Below, in pieces: positions 53,602 through 64,000 of a stretch of 64,000 bases of DNA (position 1 is the stretch's first letter; each line of letters begins with the position of its first letter). The stretch is from Paramecium octaurelia. Its lineage: Eukaryota; Ciliophora; Oligohymenophorea; Peniculida; Parameciidae. Made by a program: the position numbers and the translations under genes. The stretch lies in assembly GCA_905182995.1 (NCBI GenBank), contig CAJJDP010000025.1, positions 610,631 through 674,630 of the forward strand, in the 5' to 3' direction. The notes below the pieces were generated by a model that saw only the letters and a list, made by a program, of their open reading frames with translations, made no database searches and was not told the origin of the DNA.

Positions 53602-54854
53602 AATATCTTAAGTCTATATAAATTATTTATTGATATCATTCATCTCAAAAACCTATAACTTTTCAGTATTATATGGCGAGAATACAAAGGTATTATCATC
53701 AATAAAGCATATGCGATATCCATCCTACTCAATTGTTAGCTTTTAAACTGTTATCCATTCTTTATTTAATTCTGATTATTCTCTTATTAAAATAAACTTA
53801 TCAAAACCACAAGATATCAACCGATTTTATTATGAATTTAAGCTTAATCCATATACAGATTTTGAATGATCCTTAATAGTTTATTAACATAACCATTCAT
53901 TTTTCTTTGCCCAAATTTTGATTGCTTTGTCATCACTCCCTGATATAATTTGATCTTCATTATTATTTATTACTAAACAATTGATTTAATGACTATGTCC
54001 GTTTAGTATCTATTATTTACTCCATAAATTTTGTTATATTTTTTGCCATATAATAATAGTACCATCTCTGCTCCCTGATATAAAATGATTAGATTTCTTC
54101 ATAAAGTTTAAAGTAAATACGGAACTCTTGTGTTCATTTAAGCTCTATAGATGTTTCAGGATACCATACCTGAATTCAAATAATTTAATTTATGATCTAC
54201 ACCCAGCCACTAATGTGGAGGAACTTTTATTAAGAGCTATTGCAAAGCAAATCTCATTTTATTAAAATGAATAATCTTGTATTAATTAATAGCAGAATGG
54301 TTTCATCTTTTATAGATAAGAAGATTAAAGTATGCTTGATTGTATACTAATAATGTTTGCATCAATATTTTCAACTAATGTTTACGAGCCCTTATCCTAG
54401 TCTTAAAGTTTAGGTTCCATTGACATCGAAATATTACTTTTTTCATTTTCACATTCTTAAACAATGCCTTCAGTTACTTCTTTGATTTGTAAATTGGTTT
54501 ATTGTTCATTTTATGATAATTAATCCTACAATTCTTTCTTTTTCATATAATTTGTGATTAATGGTTGCATAACTTGATAAAGTTATTCAACAAAGTTTGA
54601 ATTTTCAAATTTATGGCAAGGAAAATTATCAGAATATTCAGAAGTTAATGTTTGAAGAGAATTTTGTTAATTATCATCGATAGCATAAGAAGTACTCTTA
54701 AGAATTTAATCTAGTTAAGCATCGATATTGTCAAATATAGACTAATTGATTCATTAATGAACAATATTACTTCAACCTAATTTTATACTTATTGCAAGCA
54801 TTCTTCCATTTTTTTAAGGTAGTAATCTTTTATATGTTCATCTTGTTAATACAT
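53602..54854 (-). other. WD40 gene copy truncated at its 3' end by the N (assembly artefact)
   Basis: Identical to the 5' part of the WD40 gene with start at 54854 and intron at 54742-54770; the last blades are missing because the contig begins at 53602. It is probably the same locus as copy 1. Confidence 0.8.
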
Positions 54855-55157
54855 TTGGTAATCTGTAGAATAAATTTATTTATATTGAAATTATCCCCTC
54901 GAATTCCATTTTTAATAAAAAAGAATGTATTGAATATCTTCTCACTTTCAAAAAAATAGCAGATTTTGAGAGAATGGATGAGACAAGAATAACTACAGGA
55001 ATTTAATTCAATAAGGTTTGTTTAGTTTATAGGTTTCAGTTACCAATAGCTAATATTTAAAGTTAACGGATAACTAAAAGGAACAAATCATTAGCTAATC
55101 TATTGTTATATGAAGATCAAATCAACTTAAAAATAAGCAATTTACAAACTTGATGTA
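53602..55157 (+). repeat. 1,556-bp direct repeat, right copy, starting after the N at 53601
   Basis: Second copy of 52045-53600; it leads without a break into segment B. Confidence 0.88.
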
Positions 55158-55402
55158 TAAGAATAAATAGAAATATTTTTTGGATAATCCATTAATGCTA
55201 AATAATAATAGAAAATTTTTTAACCGAGAATTATTATGATCTAACTTTGAATGAAAAAGAATTTAAATATAATAAATTGACTCTAATAGAAAGAAGATCT
55301 TAATCTTGAAATAATTCATATCTTAGCTCAAAAAAGAAAAGCCATTAGAAAAAAGTAATGTAAAATTACTTTGATAAATTTCTTTTAGATTTTACAGAGC
55401 TG
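54855..55402. other. Region upstream of the WD40 gene, no gene seen
   Basis: AT-rich DNA between the start of a WD40 copy and the broken kinase-like unit. It should contain the WD40 promoter. The same sequence recurs at 58297-58844. Confidence 0.45.
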
Positions 55403-56759
55403 TCATATTGGAGACCCCTAAATAATATACATCTAAACCTTAAAATGTATCAGCTATGAAATTTTATTAATGTAATGGCTGTTAACGCAATATAACTAAT
55501 TATTGAAAGGATTCTTAGTTATCTACCTCTTTTTCCTTAGAGGAAATATAATAATATGTGGAATTTTTTATTCTTTAAATTTCATTGCTTAATAGAAGTT
55601 TTTATTAAATATTTGCAATTTCTTGTTGATGACTGTTTTAGCTATTGTTTTTCAGTTAAAAATTATTGATTCTAGCCCAAGGATTTCATCGAAATGCTTA
55701 ACCATTTGAAAATAAACAGAATAATCTATAATCATTGATATTTAAGAAAAAGGAACTTCAGCCTTTTCTTTATTGACCTTATTGTGGATATAAAAATGAG
55801 CATTATTTTTGATGAATTGAAGAATGGTATAGATTGCCGAAAATAAGATCAGCCATTAATTTGAATAATCTTGAAATTGATTTTGATTAACCTAATATAT
55901 TCTATTGTTTAAATATACTTGCATATTTCAAAATTGTGGGTTCTGTATCATATCTTAATTAGTTTAAATTTCGTTCTTCCTACTGAAATATAAATGTTAT
56001 TGAAATCTTCAAATTATGAACTGAATTTGGGTTGGTTGGCTGATCTTCTGTAATTATAATTTCAAAAGATAGTAATGAATTCCATTTTAAAGCAAAATTT
56101 TTTGAGGGCGCAAAATTCATAAATATAAGATATGGCATAAAAAGTGAAATAAATTGGTTAGCTAAATAATTGTTCAAAAATTTAAATGTTTTTTAGGCCA
56201 ATTTTCATATATTTCAACGTTTATAAATAATTCTTTATCAAATTTAGTTTTTTTCTTTTTCCTATTCTATGATTTCGGTTTAAATAAATATCATATTTGT
56301 TACAATTACTCCAAGAATACTTTTTTATAAAACTTAGCCTATAATGGAGTAAACATTTGATAATATATTGCTTTATATAAGCAATATTAATATGAAGTAC
56401 CTCAAAATTAACTAGTGAATGAATTATTAAAAAATTACATCCTAATTTTTTCTTTAACATCAATACAATATCGTCTTCAATAGATTGAAGAACATCAAGT
56501 GCTGAAGGTTATATAAATAGAATAGAAATAACTAGAATTGAAGAATTTCTGAATTCTATAAAAAAGGTTTTAATAATCATAAATAGTCGAAATTTAGAAG
56601 GACTTTTAATTTAATCTAATCTCATTTTATAATAAGTTTATACATATAATTTAAATATATAAACTTTATGTTGAAAAATATGTTTTCACTTTAACAATAA
56701 TATAAATTGAAAGGTTTTTGAGGTATTTTATAGAACAAATATGTAATTTAAATTTTTGT
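55158..56759 (+). repeat. Segment B, first copy
   Basis: Equals 58600-60201 by eye. It follows segment A in both places; at its right end the first copy runs directly into another A (56761) with no N, which argues for a real tandem duplication. Confidence 0.85.
55403..56572 (-). pseudogene. Broken histidine-kinase-like gene, copy 1
   Basis: Four minus-strand open stretches in changing frames (ends at TGA 56062, 55758, 55652 and 55403). The second stretch resembles a HATPase module: ALKWNSLLSFEIII recalls an N-box, QQEERNLNQL a G1 follower, and LGQSKSISRLFKLM a degenerate G2 helix lacking the Gly-x-Gly pattern. Some frame changes could be introns, but I could not join all pieces with GT...AG introns of normal size. 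It is therefore either a multi-exon gene that I failed to resolve or a decaying kinase. A hybrid histidine kinase stands at the start of this window; kinship with that copy is not shown. Confidence 0.4.
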
Positions 56760-56760
56760 A

Positions 56761-58599
56761 ATTGATATAAATAATTATATATTTTCATTCATTTTTCCAT
56801 TTATTTTCTGATTTGTATTTAATTTGATTTGTTGTCCCATGTAATCAAATACTCTCCATCATCACTCATGCTTCCAAAGAAAGAATTCGTTTCGAAATTA
56901 ATTGACTATTCAGTAACAAATTCTCCATTCGACTTTTTCCTTATCAGATTAATAAATTCCCCATTTTTAAAAACAAGGATTTGTTTTTAATCAATAAATT
57001 ATGAAGGGAAAAAACATTAGCCATCTAATCCACATTTAACACTAATATCTTAAGTCTATATAAATTATTTATTGATATCATTCATCTCAAAAACCTATAA
57101 CTTTTCAGTATTATATGGCGAGAATACAAAGGTATTATCATCAATAAAGCATATGCGATATCCATCCTACTCAATTGTTAGCTTTTAAACTGTTATCCAT
57201 TCTTTATTTAATTCTGATTATTCTCTTATTAAAATAAACTTATCAAAACCACAAGATATCAACCGATTTTATTATGAATTTAAGCTTAATCCATATACAG
57301 ATTTTGAATGATCCTTAATAGTTTATTAACATAACCATTCATTTTTCTTTGCCCAAATTTTGATTGCTTTGTCATCACTCCCTGATATAATTTGATCTTC
57401 ATTATTATTTATTACTAAACAATTGATTTAATGACTATGTCCGTTTAGTATCTATTATTTACTCCATAAATTTTGTTATATTTTTTGCCATATAATAATA
57501 GTACCATCTCTGCTCCCTGATATAAAATGATTAGATTTCTTCATAAAGTTTAAAGTAAATACGGAACTCTTGTGTTCATTTAAGCTCTATAGATGTTTCA
57601 GGATACCATACCTGAATTCAAATAATTTAATTTATGATCTACACCCAGCCACTAATGTGGAGGAACTTTTATTAAGAGCTATTGCAAAGCAAATCTCATT
57701 TTATTAAAATGAATAATCTTGTATTAATTAATAGCAGAATGGTTTCATCTTTTATAGATAAGAAGATTAAAGTATGCTTGATTGTATACTAATAATGTTT
57801 GCATCAATATTTTCAACTAATGTTTACGAGCCCTTATCCTAGTCTTAAAGTTTAGGTTCCATTGACATCGAAATATTACTTTTTTCATTTTCACATTCTT
57901 AAACAATGCCTTCAGTTACTTCTTTGATTTGTAAATTGGTTTATTGTTCATTTTATGATAATTAATCCTACAATTCTTTCTTTTTCATATAATTTGTGAT
58001 TAATGGTTGCATAACTTGATAAAGTTATTCAACAAAGTTTGAATTTTCAAATTTATGGCAAGGAAAATTATCAGAATATTCAGAAGTTAATGTTTGAAGA
58101 GAATTTTGTTAATTATCATCGATAGCATAAGAAGTACTCTTAAGAATTTAATCTAGTTAAGCATCGATATTGTCAAATATAGACTAATTGATTCATTAAT
58201 GAACAATATTACTTCAACCTAATTTTATACTTATTGCAAGCATTCTTCCATTTTTTTAAGGTAGTAATCTTTTATATGTTCATCTTGTTAATACATTTGG
58301 TAATCTGTAGAATAAATTTATTTATATTGAAATTATCCCCTCGAATTCCATTTTTAATAAAAAAGAATGTATTGAATATCTTCTCACTTTCAAAAAAATA
58401 GCAGATTTTGAGAGAATGGATGAGACAAGAATAACTACAGGAATTTAATTCAATAAGGTTTGTTTAGTTTATAGGTTTCAGTTACCAATAGCTAATATTT
58501 AAAGTTAACGGATAACTAAAAGGAACAAATCATTAGCTAATCTATTGTTATATGAAGATCAAATCAACTTAAAAATAAGCAATTTACAAACTTGATGTA
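56761..58599 (+). repeat. Segment A, later copy
   Basis: Same as 51762-53600. The junction with segment B at 56759-56761 has a single extra base (A at 56760) and no N. Confidence 0.88.
56789..58296 (-). CDS. WD40-repeat protein with coiled-coil N-terminus, copy 2
   Basis: Same 492-residue protein as at 51790-53297, shifted by 4,999 nt, with intron 58184-58212. I saw no substitution between the copies over the coding region or the flanking segment, so the duplication is either very recent or an assembly effect. The neighbouring segment B is duplicated with it. Confidence 0.82.
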
Positions 58600-60201
58600 T
58601 AAGAATAAATAGAAATATTTTTTGGATAATCCATTAATGCTAAATAATAATAGAAAATTTTTTAACCGAGAATTATTATGATCTAACTTTGAATGAAAAA
58701 GAATTTAAATATAATAAATTGACTCTAATAGAAAGAAGATCTTAATCTTGAAATAATTCATATCTTAGCTCAAAAAAGAAAAGCCATTAGAAAAAAGTAA
58801 TGTAAAATTACTTTGATAAATTTCTTTTAGATTTTACAGAGCTGTCATATTGGAGACCCCTAAATAATATACATCTAAACCTTAAAATGTATCAGCTATG
58901 AAATTTTATTAATGTAATGGCTGTTAACGCAATATAACTAATTATTGAAAGGATTCTTAGTTATCTACCTCTTTTTCCTTAGAGGAAATATAATAATATG
59001 TGGAATTTTTTATTCTTTAAATTTCATTGCTTAATAGAAGTTTTTATTAAATATTTGCAATTTCTTGTTGATGACTGTTTTAGCTATTGTTTTTCAGTTA
59101 AAAATTATTGATTCTAGCCCAAGGATTTCATCGAAATGCTTAACCATTTGAAAATAAACAGAATAATCTATAATCATTGATATTTAAGAAAAAGGAACTT
59201 CAGCCTTTTCTTTATTGACCTTATTGTGGATATAAAAATGAGCATTATTTTTGATGAATTGAAGAATGGTATAGATTGCCGAAAATAAGATCAGCCATTA
59301 ATTTGAATAATCTTGAAATTGATTTTGATTAACCTAATATATTCTATTGTTTAAATATACTTGCATATTTCAAAATTGTGGGTTCTGTATCATATCTTAA
59401 TTAGTTTAAATTTCGTTCTTCCTACTGAAATATAAATGTTATTGAAATCTTCAAATTATGAACTGAATTTGGGTTGGTTGGCTGATCTTCTGTAATTATA
59501 ATTTCAAAAGATAGTAATGAATTCCATTTTAAAGCAAAATTTTTTGAGGGCGCAAAATTCATAAATATAAGATATGGCATAAAAAGTGAAATAAATTGGT
59601 TAGCTAAATAATTGTTCAAAAATTTAAATGTTTTTTAGGCCAATTTTCATATATTTCAACGTTTATAAATAATTCTTTATCAAATTTAGTTTTTTTCTTT
59701 TTCCTATTCTATGATTTCGGTTTAAATAAATATCATATTTGTTACAATTACTCCAAGAATACTTTTTTATAAAACTTAGCCTATAATGGAGTAAACATTT
59801 GATAATATATTGCTTTATATAAGCAATATTAATATGAAGTACCTCAAAATTAACTAGTGAATGAATTATTAAAAAATTACATCCTAATTTTTTCTTTAAC
59901 ATCAATACAATATCGTCTTCAATAGATTGAAGAACATCAAGTGCTGAAGGTTATATAAATAGAATAGAAATAACTAGAATTGAAGAATTTCTGAATTCTA
60001 TAAAAAAGGTTTTAATAATCATAAATAGTCGAAATTTAGAAGGACTTTTAATTTAATCTAATCTCATTTTATAATAAGTTTATACATATAATTTAAATAT
60101 ATAAACTTTATGTTGAAAAATATGTTTTCACTTTAACAATAATATAAATTGAAAGGTTTTTGAGGTATTTTATAGAACAAATATGTAATTTAAATTTTTG
60201 T
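58600..60201 (+). repeat. Segment B, second copy
   Basis: Same as 55158-56759. After 60201 the sequence diverges into the unique region before the third WD40 gene. Confidence 0.85.
58845..60014 (-). pseudogene. Broken histidine-kinase-like gene, copy 2
   Basis: Copy of 55403-56572 at +3,442 nt with the same frame breaks, so the breaks predate the duplication or belong to a common sequence. See the first copy for the HATPase-like motifs and for the doubt between pseudogene and unresolved exons. Confidence 0.4.
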
Positions 60202-60533
60202 GAAAAATATTAACAACTTAAATTTGGTAATTATCCTCAAAAAATATAGAATTATTAGAATGAGTTAAAAGTTTCATAATTTCAGATCAATTTATATTCT
60301 AAACGGAACTCAGAGAAAAGTTAGGATTTATAAATTCAAAATACAAGCATGAGTATTTGATAATAATATTGGTATTTAATATAATCTATTATTGTTAAAC
60401 AATAAAATCAAAATTAATACTCACTTCTACCAAAATCTTAAAGCTTTGAAGAAACCAATGAAAAAATGAACTATGAGGAAATGTAAACAATTAACTTATA
60501 ATAATTGATTTATTCATTATTATATTTGTAAAC

Positions 60534-61939
60534 TCATTTTTCCTAGTATTTTCTGATCTAATATTCTCTTGATTTATCATCCCAAGTGATCAAAAACTAC
60601 CCATCATCAGTCAAGCATCCATAAATATGATTTGTGCCAAAATCAATAAATTACTCGGCTATAAATTCACTATTTTGTTTCTTCCTTATTAAACTGACAT
60701 TTGATGCCTTTCTATTCACAAGGATACATTTTGATTTTATATATTATTATGGGAACAACCAAATATCTTCACCCCCTTTTACTAGGATGTCCTTCATTTA
60801 AGTATACTATTTATTAGTACTATCCATCTCAAAAATATGTAATTAATCTTTATTATAAGGTTAAAATGTGAATGTATTATCATCAATAAAGCATAATTTT
60901 TTACCATAAGAGTCTACTTTAATCTTTTATATTACTATCCATTATTTATTCAATTATAATTGTTCCATTACTAATATAAGTTCATCCCTTCCACAAGATA
61001 TTAATTTATTTTGTTATTCATTAAAACTTAATCCAAATACGTCTGAATAATGTTCAGAGATTGTCTAAAAGCTGAACCATTCATTTTACTTTTACCAGAA
61101 TTTTATTTTACTATCCTAACTACCAGATACAATAAGATCCTCATTATTATTTAATACCAAACAAATGATACTCTTTGTATGTCCAACGATTTTCTATTTG
61201 CAAATCCATGAATTATTTTGATCTTTTGTCCATATTATAATTGAATAATCTTAACTCCCAGATATAAGCTGATCCGATTTCTTCATAAAATTCAACGTAT
61301 TAATATGGTGAGTGTGTCCACTTAAAATTTAAGTTTATTTCAACATTCCTGACATAAATTCAAACACTTTAATTTAACTTTCACAAACAGCAATTAATAT
61401 TGAGCAATCTTTATTAACGGCAATTGCACTACAAAATTAATATTATTTAATTGAATTTTCTTGTATCAATTAATAATTGAATGGTTTATGATTTAATTGA
61501 GTAAATGTAAATGTTGATGATCGTTAAATAAATTATGAATTAATAAGTTATTAAATTTGAGAATCCTTTTATTAGATTATGAGTTACAATTGAGAGTAAG
61601 TTCCATACAATTATTATTGATATTATTGTTCAATATGTTAAATATTAGTCTTGATTAAAGAAGTCACTTCTTAACAAATTTCTTATTGGAAATGATCATC
61701 TTTCAATATAAAATTACAACTCTAATTGACATTTGTTAAATCATTTTATCGTTTAGATGCTATTATCTAATTAGATTCATCATTTAGAAGTTGATCAAGT
61801 TAGGCTTCAATATTGTTAAATGACTACTATATCAATTTACATAACTTTATACCTCAACTGATAATTACAAATTTTCTATACATTTATTTACTTTTCTTTG
61901 GTACTCTTTTCTTTAGATTTATTCAGAAACAGTTTGCAT
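60534..61939 (-). CDS. WD40-repeat protein, diverged paralogue of the duplicated pair
   Basis: Two-exon gene of 459 residues (intron 61827-61852, 26 nt; 460 codons spliced). It aligns along its length with the 492-residue WD40 protein: a coiled-coil start (MQTVSEQIQRKEYQRK), then blades ending LISGSQDYSIIIW, IVSGSQDSKIKFW, LISCGRDELIL and GQFLITWDD. The intron sits at the matching place after SVE / QVE, which supports both start choices. Divergence is large, so this is an older duplication in the same direct orientation. Partner unknown. Confidence 0.85.
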
Positions 61940-64000
61940 TTGAAATTTAAAAGATATTTATTTTAATAAAAACTATTGAAAAAATTTGTATCAAAGCTAA
62001 ACTAATTAATTATAAATTATAAATTATTCTATAAATTCCTTACATTACAATCATAAATATAATGACAAGGTTTTAATGAGGTCGATTGTGATAAAATATA
62101 AAAATTCAGATATCAAATGGCAATAAGGCTGTTTCTTATTTATTAGAAATGTGATTGATTCAAATCTAAATGATTAATTTTTTGATTTGGATAAGTTTGA
62201 AACAATTAGAATATAAAAATCACAATCATAGAGTGCAATAAAGGTCTTTTTTTATTCCAAATGAATGAACATGCTTCTAATAAATAAAAAAACATCTTTA
62301 ACTTTATCAGATTTATTTAATTTACGGTTAATTTCTAATTAATTTGAAAACTTCATCATCACCTTCTGTTTAATAAAAATCAAATTTAAGGAAATAAATT
62401 ACATAAACTTAATCTCCATAAAATTCAATAGTATTATTTATAAGAGTATCGATGCATTATTTAAAGTAATTGAATAAATCAGAAACCATAAATTACTCTA
62501 AATTACTAAATATGTAGGATTTTTAGACTAATTAATAATTTTATCAAGTGCTTAAAGAAAGATTAATAATAATTATGGATTAGTTTTAGATTGAATTACA
62601 AAACAAAAAATCTTTAAATTACATTCAAATCTATCATAGAAGTTGGTCTATCCATATTGTAATTCATTTATTATATATGTAGATTATTGAATTTCAACCA
62701 AATACCTTTTTCTTTATATTTCGCATGTCTTTAAGAATTCTTAATTGTGCACTATTTGCAAGAATAGTGAATATTTGTGTATTTGTACATAAATGATATT
62801 AACTCTTGAGCCTGCCTATCTAAAATTCAGTAATACCTCTAATTTTTAGAACCGTCTTGTAATTTATTTTCAAAATTTCCTCATTGATGTTACTAGAATA
62901 TTCTTTTCTCCCATTTATCAGTTCCTTTAATTTGATAAAAAATTATTATTATTTTCTTCCTTTACCCTCTTATCTAAGCTGAATTTGTTTTAATACAGAT
63001 TTTGATATCAAAAATTATCCCATAATTTGTATTCCATCATATTAGAGGTGTATGTGTAATTGAGAAATCAATTTTATAATTCAATTATAGGGAAGATCTG
63101 AACCAATTTCTAAAGTATTAGGCTTATATTTTTTTCACTTTTTGGGGAACCAAGTACAGTTGTTTGATTTTTTTAGTTGGACATTTCTCAGAGATGGCAG
63201 ATTGATTAAATAAATTTCCTGCATTTTTCATTAATCTATGTCTTGGTTATCTTATCTGAATGGCTATAACAAATCCTCCTCAATATCCCCTTAATCCATA
63301 AAAAAATGCATAATTATCTGCTACTTTCTTCTAAGCTTTGTAGTTAACCAGTTAAGAAGTGATAAACTTAATCTGGATTTATGTCATTATAATTAATAAA
63401 AAATTTCAGACCTAACTTAGATGATTAATTTATATAATTTCAAGATAACCTATATGCTTTCTTCTGTCATGTACTTCCTCTCTAATCTAATTTTTATAAG
63501 CTAACAGGATTAACCCCATGCTTTACAGTGCTGCGAAAACTTTTGTTTTTTTTCCTTTTAAGCTAAATTTATGTTTAGATACATCTCGAGTTAAGTTTGT
63601 GCATTCAATTGTATATCATGACGCATTAAAGCATTAATTAAATCTTAAATAATACTAGTGCAACAATCTATTATCGTTTTGTTTTTAATTTTTAGTCTTT
63701 TTTTTCATTCAATAAACGCAAGCAATCATATCATCGCCATTAAAAACATTATTTGTAATTAAAACTCCCTTTTCTACTCTTTCAGTTTAGAAAGTTATGA
63801 CCTTTGACTATTATTGGAAGACAAATATACTTGAGGATCATCTAGAGATTTTAAATTGCATATGATGCGCAAGGTCAATTATCAGTTAATACTGCTGAGC
63901 CATTATTAATTATTATCTGTATGATAGATTTATTAATATTGGAATTTTGAGTTGTAGTTCAGTCTATTTCGCTGTAATTGATGATATGATCGTCTAAATG
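61940..64000. other. Unresolved region with minus-strand coding-like fragments
   Basis: Several minus-strand stretches read as protein for 50-110 codons: about 62709-63080 (basic, ending near DMRNIKKKVFG), about 63180-63420 (ending MDQGDIEEDLLQPF), and pieces above 63480. They shift frame and meet TGA, and I could not connect them with normal introns or assign a family. It is either a multi-exon gene running off the window or a decayed one. The part next to 61939 should hold the promoter of the third WD40 gene. Confidence 0.4.

Overview
The window reads as macronuclear DNA of a ciliate, most likely Paramecium or a close relative. It is very AT-rich. In every long gene TAA and TAG fall inside conserved domains where glutamine fits, and only TGA ends proteins. 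Introns are tiny (21-31 nt, GT...AG), genes sit close together on both strands, and the families are ciliate-typical: hybrid histidine kinase, arginine kinase, TRANK1-like helicase, alpha-kinase, CNBD potassium channel, giant Cys-rich membrane protein, TPR and WD40 proteins. A standard-code translation breaks almost all of these into short pieces. The coordinates below come from hand translation with TAA/TAG = Gln. Exon sums divisible by three were used as a check on each main gene model.

Layout. 1-1499 (+): 3' part of a hybrid histidine kinase. 1633-2817 (+): arginine kinase. 2905-3861 (-): Gln-rich coiled-coil protein. 3909-5347 (-): Ser/Thr kinase with a PH-like N-terminus. 5485-11912 (-): 2,124-aa TRANK1-like superfamily 1 helicase. 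12355-15015 (-): 886-aa protein joining CCCH-type zinc fingers, a vWA domain, an alpha-kinase and a Cys-rich tail. 15016-17641: no gene, with a 387-nt N gap. 17642-21430 (-): 1,262-aa secreted/type I membrane orphan. 23096-24415 (-): NOTUM/pectinacetylesterase-like secreted enzyme. 25615-29118 (+): CNBD-type K+ channel. 31091-38581 (+): 2,496-aa Cys-rich receptor-like protein with a multi-pass C-terminus. 38582-44692: no intact gene. 44693-47971 (+): 26-exon TPR gene with about one exon per repeat. 51790-61939 (-): cluster of three WD40 genes, two of them identical, interleaved with broken histidine-kinase-like units. 61940-64000: unresolved minus-strand fragments.

The scaffold carries an assembly signature. 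Six gaps (one of 387 N, five of a single N) are each flanked by a direct repeat of 506 to 2,018 bp that ends exactly at the gap. These look like unmerged overlapping contig ends, so several partial genes listed here are duplicates made by the assembly. One further 3.44-kb duplication (WD40 gene plus broken kinase unit) has no N at its junction and may be real.

Most genes act at the cell surface or in signalling: phosphorelay, phosphagen buffering, protein and alpha kinases, ion channel, secreted hydrolase, large membrane proteins. No operon or pathway logic links neighbours, as expected for a ciliate. The most unusual items are the exon-per-repeat TPR gene, with homologous phase-1 introns, and the CCCH/vWA/alpha-kinase fusion.
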